A stretch of DNA of 64,000 bases from Zea mays (Eukaryota > Streptophyta > Magnoliopsida > Poales > Poaceae), in assembly GCF_902167145.1 (NCBI RefSeq), contig NC_050098.1, forward strand, positions 17,938,501 through 18,002,500. Reading direction: 5' to 3'. The notes under the pieces were generated by a model. It had not been told where the DNA came from. It did no database searches and worked only from the letters and a program-made list of their open reading frames with translations. The position numbers and the translations under genes were made by a program. Positions 35,149 through 47,733 of the stretch are shown one piece after another. Each line of letters opens with the position of its first letter. The first letter of the stretch is position 1.

Positions 35149-35533
35149 CTCTGTAAGAGGGGGTGGGTCTGTAAGAGGGGGAGGGGTGAGTCATATACTC
35201 CAACAATAAGGTCCAATTTTTGTCAACCTTGTACATTTCAAACATAAATGCAATATGCTCATCACTGAATAGCCTAACATCCTCATACACATCTCTGTCG
35301 AAATACCAAACAAAAGGGGATTGATCTGGACCCCAACTTATCTCATCCATTAAACTAGACAACAGGAAGTCCATTGTAAAGCTATCCGCATCAACAACCC
35401 ATTCTCGGGACAGACCTTTCATATAACACTTCCTACCATTGCTACCTACCGTGGCAAAGCCTTGTACCCGAACATAAATTGTGAACCATGGTCTACAATT
35501 GCAAACCCAAAATGCAAAGATGAGAAAAATCAA
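35144..35533 (-). pseudogene. MuDR-type transposase remnant, N-terminal part
   Basis: Encodes an N-terminal segment of a Mutator-type protein (VRVQGFATVGSNGRKCY..., VWYFDRDVYEDVRLFSDEHI), running into the retroelement junction. A likely upstream exon lies at about 35616-35780 on the same strand, ending with a good donor (CAAT|GTAAGT). The region just before the junction holds a short tandem duplication (CCACCCCCTCTTACAGA). Confidence 0.6.
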
Positions 35534-35870
35534 CCAAAACTATCATACTAAGGCACGACATACTGCTCGTGTTCCATTGTAGATTGACGGTGGGTGGGTT
35601 TAGGGTTAACTTACATTGCATCTGATGCGTTGCCGAGTGGGGACTCCATATCCAAATCTGTTCGAGGGTGGTGGGGGAGCTCCGAATCCAGCGTCAAAGC
35701 ATCGCACGTTCGCAGGTCATTGTCGGTGTTCACCGTGGTTGCCACCACCGCGTCGACATCGAGAGAGGGGAAGACTAGAGTACTGACTTGGTAAAGGGAT
35801 CTGGTAGGTATAACGAAGTCAATAAGGACACTTACGTTTTCTCAGATGAACCCTATCCACACGATCGTAG

Positions 35871-35954
35871 GTAATGGCACTGACCGGGTATAACAAATTG
35901 TAATGGCATATTTACAATACACAATTTTCATAATGAAATATATTTGAAAAACCC
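35871..35954 (-). repeat. Right terminal inverted repeat of the MULE
   Basis: Inverted partner of 17846-17929, followed immediately by the 9-bp target duplication. Confidence 0.85.
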
Positions 35955-35963
35955 TTTTATATA

Positions 35964-36105
35964 TCCCATAGTCTAATTGTGGATGATTATGCTCGCTTCA
36001 TTTGGATGTTCTTTTTGCAGGACAAATTTGAAACCCTAGGGACATTGAAGAGATTCTTAAGAATAGCTCAAAATGAGTTCAACTTAAGGATCAAGAGGAT
36101 AAGAA
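35964..36105 (+). pseudogene. Copia integrase fragment
   Basis: Encodes VDDYARFIWMFFLQDKFETL and on to RIKRIRS, matching the integrase core of the Opie pol at 51915-52045. The rest of the element is absent, and the fragment ends at the MULE target duplication. Confidence 0.8.
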
Positions 36106-36627
36106 GCAAGCTTGGCCATGCGAGCAGTGGCTCGGTGGTGATGGTGGGCGCCGGAGCTCGATCCAACATTGAAATCAGGTGGCTGGGTGGTTAGGCACGG
36201 TGGCGGGGGTCAAGTAACGTGCCACTGAGGTCGCAAGGTAGAATTTATAAACAGGCGCGGGCGTGGCCGTGCAGTCAGGCTGACAGGGCACGGGGGGGGG
36301 GGGGGGGGGGGGGGGGCTGGCCACTACGCGCTCGGCCAGATAGACAAGCAGTTGAATAAGTGGCTCTACTCGGTTTAGTCATTTTCAAATGCCATAGGTC
36401 GCAAATCCGAGCAAATTTAGGCATGATCCTTGCGTAAGATTTCTTCCCTGCTTTCTACCCTATCTATCTTATGTAGTAGCTGAGGCGTTTCGTGGCAGGG
36501 TTAAGGAGTTGTCTAATCCCCAAGTTGGGTTTGTCTTACTGACCGAAATCAAGAACAAATCACTGTTTTGTTATGTCGAATGGTGGCGCCTTGGGTTCAA
36601 ACTTTACCAGATGCTAGATTAGGTAAT
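36106..36627. other. Unclassified interval with a 25-G tract
   Basis: No gene recognised. A run of 25 G lies at 36292-36316. The sequence ends at the S1 LTR, whose presumed target site is GTAAT. Confidence 0.5.
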
Positions 36628-38735
36628 TGAAAGTTGCCTAGAGGGGGTGAATAGGCAAGTGGAAACTTTTTCAACAAAAACTAGAAATGAACTGGGTAAA
36701 ACCGGTTCAACCGGTTTGCACGAGCTCAACTAAAGAATGAGATATAAAACTGAATTGATCTCGAAATCCACCCAGTTAACTTTGGAAATGAGATGTTCTA
36801 GTTGATCCACAGGGTTCAAAGTAGTAGATCTGAGAAGGGCACTTCTCAAAATCCACACACCAAAAAGATATAAACAAATCTTCCACGAAATGGTGAGAGA
36901 ACGAAGAACACAAACACACAATGAGAAAGAACACAAGAGACACAAGATTTATCCCGAGGTTCGGTCACACCACCAAGGTGCCCTACTTCCTCGTTGAGGC
37001 GCCCACAAAGAGCCGGGTCTCTTTCAACCCTAATCCTCCCTTTGCCGACCACAAAGGTCAAGCCCACACAATAATCTTTGCTCAAACGAGCGGATAATAC
37101 AAACTTTCTTGTGGTCTTCCACAAGATTTGGAGACTCACAAGAGACACCTAGTCATCTAGGAGCTAGAAGTTCTAAGAGTAATGAATCCACAAAGAACTC
37201 GATGTAGTACCAAAGCTCGAATCAAGAAGAGCAAGAGAGATTTGGAGATGAAGCACAAAAACTGCAGCTCTCAAACTCACTCAAAGATTTCTCTCCAAAG
37301 ATTTGAAATGGGAGAGGCAAGAGGTGTGTGAGAGAGAGTGGGAGGTGTTTCTCAAGTTAGGAATGGAGTCCAAGTCGTGCTCTTCTCTGGAGGAGAGAGG
37401 TGGGAGTGAGTATATATAGGTGGGGCTCCAAAACTAGCCGTTTTTGACTTTTCTGCCCAAAAACCGGTTGAACCGGTCCCAAAACCGGTTGAACCGGTTT
37501 TTCAAAAAGCTGCGCACAGCTTTTTAGCTGACACAGCAGACTGGCAGAAAAAAGTGAACACTGCAAAAACCGGTTGAACCTGTTTTAAAACCGGTTGAAC
37601 CTGTTTCCACCAGACAAAAACCGGTTGAGTGTCCGGTTGAGTGTCCGGCTGAACCAGTATTTTCCAAAAAGGTGAACAGTGCAAAAACCGGTTGAACCTG
37701 TTTTAGAACCGGTTGAACCTGTATTTTCCAAAAAGCAATTTTGGCCAAGATAGACTTAAAAAGGTTGTACTACATACTTTCACTAAAGATTAACAAGGGT
37801 AAAATGGAAGTTTTAGATCAAGGATTTTGAGCTTTAGTACCAACACCAACCTTCTTTATGGATCCCCCTTGATAGTACGACGATTCCTATACTCAAGTCA
37901 AATAAAATATAATTAAGTAAACTCCTTGAGTCATTGGTGTCTCAAGTGTGATTTCTCCATGATGTTGCTTCATAAGGATCACAAACATCTTTGTCTCACC
38001 TTTTGAAGCAAACACAAATCGAGCATGTGACTTGTGCCATTTCACCATATATGAGTTCAAATCATGGCTTCAAGCCTTCAAGTCACCTTACTGATGCATC
38101 AACATGTTGTAACTCTTCATAGCTGATTAGTTCATCGACTTAGTGCAAGTACTCTCTTATTCACCTTAGCCATGGTACCTCGGTCTACAAGGGCCTTCAC
38201 CTTCGCTTAGTTCCTCGAAGCCCTTTCCTTGCTATCTTCACCCTATCAAGCCATTCTTGAGTCACATTATTGAGCATCCATTGAGAGAATCATTTCTTCA
38301 ATATTGTGAACCTTGCTTGAATGTCATCTAAATATAACTGCTAAGATCAATCAAACTCTATTTTGATTCTCATATATTCATATATGGACTAATAGTAATA
38401 TGGTCAAGCCAATTCACGATTCCTCATATCTTATTCACTTTGGCTTGACCAATCCTCTTAATCATTTCAACCTCTATTATGATCATATTTATGCATAGTG
38501 ATTTCTCAGGACTTGTCCATATATTCAAACCAATATAGAGACCATATTATATCCATTTGCATTGTCTCACTGGTTATTTGACCTTGTGTTGAACCTTGTT
38601 CACTGATCATTATACACTATTCAAGTATGTTCATCATACTGAATTTCCTGTTCAACACTTAGCAAACTTGTTAGACCTTTAAATGTGTTGTTATCCAAAT
38701 CACCAAAACTCACAAAAGGGATGAATGCACTTTCA
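36628..38735 (-). repeat. S1 3' LTR
   Basis: 2108 bp. AACCGGTTGAACCGGTT arrays at 37455-37725 lie upstream, in the minus sense, of TATATATA (37411-37418). The U5 end, read on the minus strand, has CACCCCCTCTAGGC, typical of SIRE-lineage LTRs. Confidence 0.9.
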
Positions 38736-39947
38736 ATCTCCCCCTTTTTGGTGATTGATGACAACACATTTAAAGCTTACATAAGATTTGATAAATAAGA
38801 TTTTGAATCCTATGATATAGTTTCCTCCCCCTAAATATGTGCATTTCAGAAAATACCAATTTTGTACTCAAATGCCAAAACCACATATTTGGGTCAAAGA
38901 GTGAAGACAACTTATATCATACTATTCATAGGGTGCTTTGTGTCATAAATAAACGTGATGCTCATGACATATTATACACTCATCAATTTCCTTCATCTTA
39001 TGTTTTACTTATGATTCAACCCCCTTTTGCCAATTATTTCTCCCCCTTTTCAAAAGTCTTCTTACACTTAGTTAGATAAGACTAAAGGTAAGCTTTAATG
39101 CACAATTTCTCCCCCTTTGTCATAAATCTCCAAAAAAAGATATAAAGAATATAAAGGGTAGAAATTATGATTAATCAAGATTTGAACACACTATCATGAA
39201 AAGGGTCCTTATATGGCACAAAGGTAATGGAGAAGTGTCATAAGTGATGTACCTTTGCGTTTTACCTTTTCAAAGGGGTGTTCCACACTTGTGTTGTATT
39301 TAGAGTTCATTTTGCAATCTCTTGTTGGCATATTTGTGACATAGGTCCAAGATATCAAATGAATATTGTCATACTAATTGAAAGATAAATCTTGATACCT
39401 GGAGTCTAGATGTCACCTAGCATTTTCTTATCATAACAAGAGGCAGCATGAAAATTACACAAGTATGAATTATACAACTAGTGATCATGTACGAAAAAAA
39501 TCAATTGAAAACCACCAATTGATACAATTTGATAGATAATCAGATCACTAATTGCATATTACACTAAGTTCTCCTCAAGTTTTAGTGCACACATATATAT
39601 GAATTCAATTGATACCTGTAGAGAGTACTTATTTGCAACTTAAAGTACCATTGGCATAAAAGGAGTATCAATTGAACATAATCATGCAACATAAGAAACA
39701 TGTGCACTATTTAATCAATTAAGTTCTAGACAGGAGAATCTATAAGCTATGCTACTTCAGATATTTGTAATCCAAAAAGATGTGATACATATTTACCAAT
39801 TTTAGATGACGTTGGAGTAGCATATACAAGAGAAACTCATTCTCTTATGAAATGTATAGAATATACATTTATTGGAGCAAAGAATCTTTGATACCCATAA
39901 AAATTTGCAGTGGAAGCGATTGTCTTTGCTTGAAGATTCCTTTCTAA

Positions 39948-40066
39948 TTTGAGACTACACGCATAATAGACTTGAAAATGAAGTTAGTCTCAAAGATTCA
40001 AATTATAGACCATTCTCCCCCTAAATGTGTGCATACAAGTGATGAATACTTGTTTAGCTTATGCAC
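39948..40066 (-). other. Two-inverted-repeat/purine module, best copy in S1
   Basis: In RNA (minus) sense: an arm GTGCATA...TATGCAC (40066 to 40029) with an inner ACAAGT...ACTTGT, then TTTAGGGGGAG (40025 to 40015), then TTTGAGACTA...TAGTCTCAAA (39994 to 39948). Both stems are perfect. Confidence 0.75.
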
Positions 40067-40446
40067 TTGGACTTGTGAGGCCAGGGGATTAAGTTCTACA
40101 ATTTGAACCTTGGTACAAATAAAGTATGAAAATATGAAATTGCACCAATTAAGGAATTACTCATAATCAAATGGTATACTAATAGACATGATATGTAATA
40201 TTTTAAGCCAAGATTCAAGTGCAACCTTATGATGTGACTTAAGATATTGCATATACATGCATACACTAACTTGTAAGAGCCTAGATACATAAATGTAATA
40301 CAATAGTTCATGGAGTGACACACCTTTGTTCCATGCCATATGGTCTTCATTATAATCATGAATTTCTATCTTAGCTTTTGATAGGCTTGACATTTCAAAG
40401 AGAAACTTATCCTCTTTAAATGATCAAGAGAAACTCATTCTCTTCA

Positions 40447-40557
40447 AAGAACTACACAAATTCACTAAAAGAAAATGTTAGTCTTTAAGGACACAAGATA
40501 TAAAATGAGCTCCCCCTAAATGTATGCATCAAGTACTCGAATTACTTGTAACATGCA
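40447..40557 (-). other. Inverted-repeat/purine module, second copy in S1
   Basis: TGCAT/ATGCA with inner CAAGTA/TACTTG, then the TTTAGGGGGAG tract (40510-40520), then AAAGA(A)CTA/TAGTCTTT, which keeps pairing although the bases differ from the other copies. Confidence 0.6.
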
Positions 40558-40747
40558 CTTGATTCAATTAAGATTCTTAGAGGAGTTCATCATATATCTT
40601 GGTCAAGGCATAATATATTTGAAACAATTGAATTTATGCTAGAGAACACATATCGTTCCCCAATAGAACTAATCCATGGGGTGACATGTGTTAAATATTT
40701 GATCATTTCCTTGGAACCACTCATCCTCATTTGATGTTCTCCAAGGT

Positions 40748-40854
40748 GTGAGACTACAAAACATGAACTTGAAGAAATCATTAGCCTCACAAAATATAGG
40801 CTAAACTCTTCCTCAATTTGTGCATGCAAGAGTACACAAAGTACACTTATGCAC
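40748..40854 (-). other. Inverted-repeat/purine module, third copy in S1
   Basis: GTGCAT/ATGCAC arm at 40820-40854. GTGAGACTA and TAGCCTCAC arm at 40748-40790 with one mismatch. The purine tract is degenerate. Confidence 0.5.
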
Positions 40855-41766
40855 ATTAACAATACGAGGTTAAAGGAGATGTTTGCACTATATCTTGGTT
40901 TAACATAACATGCTTTACATAGATGATGAAAATTAAACCAATTAAAAGTTTAAGAACTAAAAGTATATCAATTGAAATCTTGGAGGGTAAAGCATGCTAA
41001 TATGAACCTCAACCTCATAATGAAGGATATCATATAAATATGTCACTACATCTTCATTATTTGGTTGTCAAAAAAATATAACTCCCTTCTTGATTCACTG
41101 TGATCTCTTTTCTCTTTGTGATTTCATCCAACCAAGTGATCTTGAACTTCATTCATTTTTGTAGATTTTGAATCCATCTTGAAAGCTCTTGGAAGGACCT
41201 CGTTGTAACACTTAGAAAAGAGAGCATTAAAAACACAAGAGAGGGTTTCACAAATGATGATCCTTATATGTGGATGGTGAATCATCATTATTGAAACCCA
41301 AAAGGATAGACTAAATTCCTTTAAATTAGTGCACACATATAGTTGATGTCAAAGTTATATGCACTATTGAACATTTTATATTGCAAGGAATTTAACCTAT
41401 ACTATGGTACATCCCACTAAGGATAGAATACTAAAACAACTGAAGGAGAGGAAGTTTTCATACCTTGGCCTCTTATCAACTTCTTCTTACTTTAGTTGAA
41501 TAGTATCCTTTAAGTTTGTGATTTATCCAATTTAAAACAAGCACCATCTCTTAACATAGATTTTCTATAGATAAACTCAACACAAGAGATGACATTAGTA
41601 GCACAAGCACTAGTTTCTTATTTAGCAACCCTTTATATGTGGAAGACAAGCGTGTTGCTAAAATAGAGAAACATCATAATATGGACTAAATTTCCTTGAA
41701 CCCTCATGCACAATATATTTTGAATGACATGGATAATATGCATGGTTATTCAATGAAGTCTAAAGG

Positions 41767-43674
41767 TGAAAGCTCTCTTATGGGTTTTGGTGTTTGGATG
41801 ACAACTCAATTAAAGGACTAACAAGTGTGTTAAGTGTTGAACAGGTGCTTAATGTAAAGCTAACAGGGTTCAACACAAGTGAACAAGTGTGATGGTCCAA
41901 GGACTAGATGATGGATAGATAATGGGCATCACAAGTAAGATGGACATTGCATAAAGTGAGACTCGGGTGTGTAGCTCGGAAACAACTGATCAAGCCAAGG
42001 ACAGAGGCAAGAAGAGCTTCGAGGTACCAAGTGCACGGGAGAAGGTCAAAGAGGCTGAGAAACCCAAAGCCAAGGGTGAAGAAGAAGACTTGCAAAGTCA
42101 CGGGTGATCGAGTTGAGAAGAGCTATGGCACATCAAGGATCACTATATAAGGACATGACTTACAACCAGTGAGGTAACAGTTATAGTTATGTGGTGTAAG
42201 TCATAAAGCTCAAGATCAAGCTCTAAGAAGTGAACAAGGTCACTGGAAGGAGAACAAATGTCAAAACCAGGACTGGAAGCAGCCCAAAAGAGCTAAGTGC
42301 ACCTTGACCTTTAGTTTGGGTTGTTCCCATGTTTGGAGATGTTCTATGTGACCTTCGCAGGATGATGGAGCTCAGAAACGTTAATCTAGATCAAGGCAAG
42401 CTGACTTGATGATTTATGAGTCCAACATCAAAGCTCGAGCATGTCAAATGCTATAGAAGTAAAAATCAAGAGAAGGTATGTTTCTAGACTTAGTACATTG
42501 GTTTTCGTGTACTAATATATTTGTCTAAGTATTAGAAACAGAAAGAAGAAGAAAAGAAATACAAAAGGCTTGGATGTGTACAGCCAAGTCTCAGCTCAGT
42601 CTGGCACACCGGACTGTCCGGTGGTGCACCGGACAGTGTCCGGTGCGCCAGGCTGAACTCCGGTGAACAGTCCGCTCTCGGGAGAAGTCTGGCGACGTAC
42701 GACTATAATTCACCGGACTGTCCGGTGAGCCAACGGTCGGCAGCGCAATCCGCGCGTGACGCGTGGCCGAGCCAACGGTCATATGGGGGCACCGGACTGT
42801 CCGGTGTGCACCGGACAGTGTCCGGTGCGCCAATGGCTCCAAGACAGCAATGGTCGACTGCGCCATTCTTGGAAGGAAATCGGGCACCGGACAGTGTCCG
42901 GTGGTGCACCGGACTGTCCGGTGCACCAACCGACAGAAAGCTGATATTGCCTTCCAAATGAAGTCCAACGGCTCCTAGGCCCCCTTGGTCTATAAAAGGG
43001 ACTCCTAGGCGCCTCCAATAAGAAAATAACAGCAGCCAACAAGTGTAGACATTACTCTGATCAATTCTCACTCTCCCTCCTGTGTGCATCACTCTAGTTT
43101 GTGTAAAAGGCAAGCTATAAGCCTTTAGAGAGTGGAGAAGTGCTGCTAAGAGCTAGAGCAAGGTCTTGAGCATATTGTTACTGTGCCGGAGTGCTGCCAA
43201 GAAGATTGTAAGCAACCGCGGCTTTGTTGTAACCCAACTCATCATAGTGGAAGGCTCTATCTGTCATATTGACAGATTTGAGCAAACGGAGGAAGGAGTT
43301 GAAATAGACTCCAAGCCCAGGTGCGGCTAACTCCAACGGGGACTAGGCAAGCATTTCAGGCTTGGCCGAACCTCGGGATAAATCCTTGCGTCCGTGTGCT
43401 CTGTTCTATATTGTGTTCTGACTCTTTGTCTTACTCGCTTTTATATCTGTACTTCAACATTTATCTGTGGTATAAGCTATATTTGAAGTGCAGGACATTT
43501 TGAGACAGAAACTTCCATTCCGCTGCAACCTACTCGAAGGGTTCTTCATTCCACTGCGATCCAGCCTTTGAGTAGAGTAAGAATTTAAGTTTTAAAGTGA
43601 TAATTTTTATTCGCCTATTCACCCCCCCTCTAGGCGACATCCAGATCCTGTTCCCGGGCCAAAGGGAACTTTCA
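41767..43674 (+). repeat. S2 5' LTR
   Basis: 1908 bp; palindrome array at 42605-42925, TATAAAA at 42991-42997, U5 C-tract (8 C) followed by TCTAGGCG near its end. Confidence 0.92.
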
Positions 43675-43722
43675 ATTGGTATCAGAGCTAGGCCTCTCCA
43701 GTGTGGGCTTAGCCGTCCGGAG

Positions 43723-45576
43723 ATGACGATGTCGTCACAAGAGGTAACTGTAGAACTTCTTTTAGGCGATGGTTCTAATTACAAATCTTGGTCTGTCTCT
43801 ATTTATAATGCCTTCATGAATGTTGATCCTGGTTTGAGACAGATCTTTAGTAGAAGTATTTTTCCCTCTGATATTAGTAAAAATCCTTCTAATGAAGAAC
43901 TAAGATGTTTATCTCTCAATCACCATGCTTGCAACATCTTAGTTGACTCTCTTTCAAGAGGTGCTTATTTTTCCATCATGAGTAGTGATACTAATTTATT
44001 TGTTGATGCTCATGATTTATGGAATAGAATTAAAGTAAAATATTTTGTGGCAAATTGTGTTGCTTCTACTCCCTATATTGCTTGTGATACTAACCAATCA
44101 AAGGGAGATGAAAAGCGTTGGACACCAAACGATGAATCCACCTCATCAACAGGTTTGTCTTCCACTAGTAATAAATGTCTTATTGCTAACAATGATGGTG
44201 GAGACGAAAGCGATGATGAGGAAGAATATGAGGATGAGGAGTCCACATCATCACAAGGTACATTTTCCTGTTTTGCTTCCACTGATAATAATGACAGGGA
44301 AAATGAGACCGACGATGTGGAAGAAGAGGAGATTCGCCAGTTCTATATCCATCTCAACAAAAAGGACAAAGCAATCTTGGTTAAGTTGTTGAGAAGGAAC
44401 AAGGAACAAGGCGAGACGCTTCTCAGGCTAGAAGAGACTCTCATCAAAACAAACAACAGCCTGGAGAAGATGACCAAAGAACATGAGGAGCTAAGGTGCT
44501 CTCATGATGTCTTGGTCCAACAGTATGATTCAATGTTAATTGAGCAAAGTAGTAATGATAATGCTTTATCTTGTGTTGATCAACTTAGAATGAAAAATGC
44601 CATGCTTGAGAGGCAAGTAGAATTGCTAAGTCATGATAAACTAGCTCTCACTGAAAAATATGATTCATTGTCTTATTCTCACAATAATCTCTTGGATAGA
44701 CATATCATGCTTAATGTTGCTCATGAGGTTGTAATTGCGAACTTAAATTCATGTGAACCTCATTCCCGCACGTGTGCGCATTTGAATTGTATATCACCAT
44801 GTGCTAACCCCTGTTGCTCAAAAGAAAGCCAAGCATTGATTGAGCAACAAGTTTTAGGGTCAAAAAGGAAATTGCTTGGGAACAAGAAACAAAGACAATT
44901 GAGGAGAAGACGCCATGCTCGACTTCCTCAAGATATCTGCAAAAACGTGGTGAAGAAGCTTGAGGAAGGAGAAACCGCAGCAAGGGTCAAACTCCTTGAA
45001 AAAGATGTTCCTAAAGCAATAAGTGAAGCAATCAACATGATACAAGAAAAAGGTAATGATTCAATTAATCATATTATTTGCACTAATAACTTCTCTATGT
45101 CATCTAAAAGTAACAAGAGAAGAGGAAAACGGAGATGCTTCAAGTGCAAGGCATTAGGCCACCTCATCGCGTCTTGTCCGTACAAAGACAAGGATGAAGG
45201 GACAAGGAGTTGTTTTGGATGCAACAATAAGGACCACATGATCACTTCATGTCCGGTCATGAAGAATCAAGGATGTGCATCCTCCAAGATGACCCTCACC
45301 AAGGAAAATGACAAACAGCAAGCGTCATGTCAGGTTGAGCGACGCTTCTGCTACAAGTGTGGTGAGCAGGGTCATCTAACCAAGGTATGTAATAAAGGTA
45401 AGGTTCCTAAGCAAGTAAATTTGTCTCAATCGCTTAGGAGACCCAAATCATACACTTGTGCTAGATCTATAACAAGATCACCTAGAACTAGCACAAAGGC
45501 TATTTGGGTACCAAAGGCACTTTTAGTTGAACGTCATGGACCCATCCCTAGGTGGGTAACAAACTGTGCTAACTAG
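43723..45576 (+). CDS. gag: S2 Gag, intact, three zinc knuckles
   Basis: 617 residues from MTMSSQEVTVELLLGDG, 46 bp after the primer site. Copia Gag-like N-terminus (NYKSWSVSIYNAFM), acidic patch (DESDDEEEYEDEE), long coiled coils. Three CCHC motifs follow: CFKCKALGHLIASC, CFGCNNKDHMITSC and CYKCGEQGHLTKVC, where a plant Copia Gag normally has one or two. The C-terminus contains AIWVPKALL. A Lys/Arg-rich run (KKQRQLRRRRHARL) may bind RNA or act as a nuclear signal. No pol follows. Confidence 0.88.
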   Translation: MTMSSQEVTVELLLGDGSNYKSWSVSIYNAFMNVDPGLRQIFSRSIFPSDISKNPSNEELRCLSLNHHACNILVDSLSRGAYFSIMSSDTNLFVDAHDLWNRIKVKYFVANCVASTPYIACDTNQSKGDEKRWTPNDESTSSTGLSSTSNKCLIANNDGGDESDDEEEYEDEESTSSQGTFSCFASTDNNDRENETDDVEEEEIRQFYIHLNKKDKAILVKLLRRNKEQGETLLRLEETLIKTNNSLEKMTKEHEELRCSHDVLVQQYDSMLIEQSSNDNALSCVDQLRMKNAMLERQVELLSHDKLALTEKYDSLSYSHNNLLDRHIMLNVAHEVVIANLNSCEPHSRTCAHLNCISPCANPCCSKESQALIEQQVLGSKRKLLGNKKQRQLRRRRHARLPQDICKNVVKKLEEGETAARVKLLEKDVPKAISEAINMIQEKGNDSINHIICTNNFSMSSKSNKRRGKRRCFKCKALGHLIASCPYKDKDEGTRSCFGCNNKDHMITSCPVMKNQGCASSKMTLTKENDKQQASCQVERRFCYKCGEQGHLTKVCNKGKVPKQVNLSQSLRRPKSYTCARSITRSPRTSTKAIWVPKALLVERHGPIPRWVTNCAN

Positions 45577-46635
45577 ACCATGCAGGTGCCTTGAGATGGA
45601 CTGGAGACCATGGGAGAGCTTAAGACGGTTATATCAAACTCTATGCTTAAGCTGTTAATTGTTTTGGTGTTTATTCTTTGACCCAAGGTTGAATTACTGT
45701 ACTAATTCCATGTTCATCTCAAGTGAAATAAGTTGTAGAGGTACTTAATCATTAATGGTGAATCAAGTAAAGGACTATGATGAGAATCTACAACTTGCTC
45801 TCCAAAGGACGGTACCCGTGTATTTTAAATACATAATTGCAATTTAGTAATTGCTCTTAAGTTGGCTTGTTGTGCTACCTATCCTTGGAGTAGTTATGCT
45901 TTATGATTGCCTGTGTTAAATGGATCATAATAATGTTTGCTTAATCATGACTGGTGCTCTATAGGATATATCTTTTGAATCATTCATGGGTAGCTCTTTC
46001 ATTTGTTATATCCACAACGATTAACTCTCTTGGTGTATATGGATAAACATGTAACTTTTTGTAAGTCATGCTATGTGCAAATATGACATTTTGTTTAGTC
46101 CATGTTCACATGATTATCCTAGTTTGGTATTGTGTGAATTTCAAATCCATGACGTGCCCTTTTGAGCTATGAGGTGCGTGAGCAAAAGGAGCCCTGAATT
46201 GGTGATAACAAGTGCTCTCATAAAGGCAAAGGTATGGAAAATGGAGCTATGCAATTTCATTAAATTCCATTCAGTGTGACCATAGCTATGTTCTTGTCTT
46301 TCAATTGGTAGTATCTTGGCTTAGGTGATTTATGCCTTTAAAATGTTGTTTCTTTTGGTGCACCTAATAAACCTTCTTAATTATGGCATGCTTAGACATT
46401 ACGCTTTATATGCATGATTGTGTTGTTCTTCAATCGGTACATGTGGTGAAATGATCGTCATGTATGAAGCATGTCTAGGTTGCTTGTAAAATATTATACT
46501 ATTTGAAGCATGCATTATTAAGTCAACTTTTCATTTGGTACTCAATTGGTATCTCTTTGTGATAAAATTGAGAGTATGCCTTGACCAAGATATGTTGTAA
46601 TCCCCTCTAGTTCTGAGGAAGCTAGAATGTGCAAA

Positions 46636-46737
46636 GTGCAAGTTATTCAAATACTTGATGCACAAGTTTAGGGGGAGCACACATAACTTGTGTCTTTTGA
46701 GACTAATTGTTTCTTGAGTGATCTTGTGTAGTCTCAA
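46636..46737 (+). other. Inverted-repeat/purine module in S2
   Basis: GTGCA...TGCAC (46636-46640, 46659-46663), TTTAGGGGGAG (46667-46677), then a perfect 9-bp stem TTGAGACTA/TAGTCTCAA (46697-46705, 46729-46737), the same order as in S1 and Opie. Confidence 0.7.
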
Positions 46738-47733
46738 GGTGGAAAAGAGAAGATGAGCAAGAAATGGAGCAATCAGGACTTGGGTACCTCCGTAAGTCAA
46801 GCGATTGGTATCTTAAGTCGTGAGTAAATGCATATTTTTAAAATTGCTCATGCTCTACAATATTTGGTGATATTAGATGCTTATCCTTAAATATCATGGA
46901 ACTATGATAGTAATGATTTTTCAATTGGTAGCCTTGGTAGTATGCTTAAATTGATATCCTTTGGTAATCACTAGAATAAAAGTTTCATCTCGTGCTACAA
47001 TACTATAACCTGTTCTAAGTCTGGTGTCTTAGCAACAAGAAAAGGTTAGGATAAAGGACCAGGCACAAGTGTGAAAGAGCTCCCTTGAGGCTAAACTTTC
47101 AAGATGGAAAGTACACTGTAACATGGTAAAGATACAAAAGAAGGTATTGATTTTGTGCATATCTTAATTTTCCTCAAGTGCTTGTGGTGCATGTGTTTAA
47201 TGTGTAAGGGGGAGTAATGTTAATGTGTTGCATTTTCCCTGCCTGACACCCTGCTATCCCTTGACATCATCCTATGTTCTTGCTTGACTATGGTTTTGGT
47301 GTTTGATGTCAAAGGGGGAGAATTTGTGCATTAAAGTTTATCTCAACGTGAGAGGAAAGCTTATCCTAAAGGGTGATGTGTTAGTTTGAGCATAGTTTGA
47401 GCATTGTTATTGTGTTATTGTGTTATTGATAATTCTCATATGAATTAAGTGGCATCTATTATGTTCATTCTGAAATAGATAGTCATATGGATAATGGTGC
47501 TTGTGGTTAATGGATTAATGGTGCTTTAAAATTTCTGTAAATTGGTGTCTTAGTCTAAATTGGTATCTTAATGGTGAATAATAGTAGGTTGACATTCCTG
47601 TGATTTATCCACTCAATTGATGAGTGTTTGACTCTGATTCTGTGCATTTGTGTGTTATAGCATCATGATTTGATCTTTGACACAATGCATTCCAAAAAGT
47701 GCTAAGGTGTAGAAATGCTTCGAATTGCCTAAG

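Larger units (their letters stand above)
17846..35954 (-). mobile_element. Mutator-like element (MULE), split by a 16-kb retroelement
   Basis: Terminal inverted repeats of about 84 bp (17846-17929 and 35871-35954) begin GGATTTTCAGATATAT and GGGTTTTTCAAATATAT. The outer flanks are a perfect 9-bp duplication, TTTTATATA, at 17837-17845 and 35955-35963, the hallmark of Mutator insertion. Removing the inner retroelement leaves about 2.1 kb. This holds the N-terminal part of a MuDR-type transposase but not the DDE core, so it is an internally deleted, non-autonomous copy. It inserted next to an old Copia integrase fragment on one side and the IWS1 promoter on the other. Confidence 0.9.
38736..41761 (-). 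other. S1 non-coding interior, 3' part
   Basis: About 3 kb of AT-rich sequence without pol. It holds several copies of the inverted-repeat/purine module (39948-40066, 40447-40557, 40748-40854 and weaker ones) and the purine tract next to the LTR. Confidence 0.7.
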
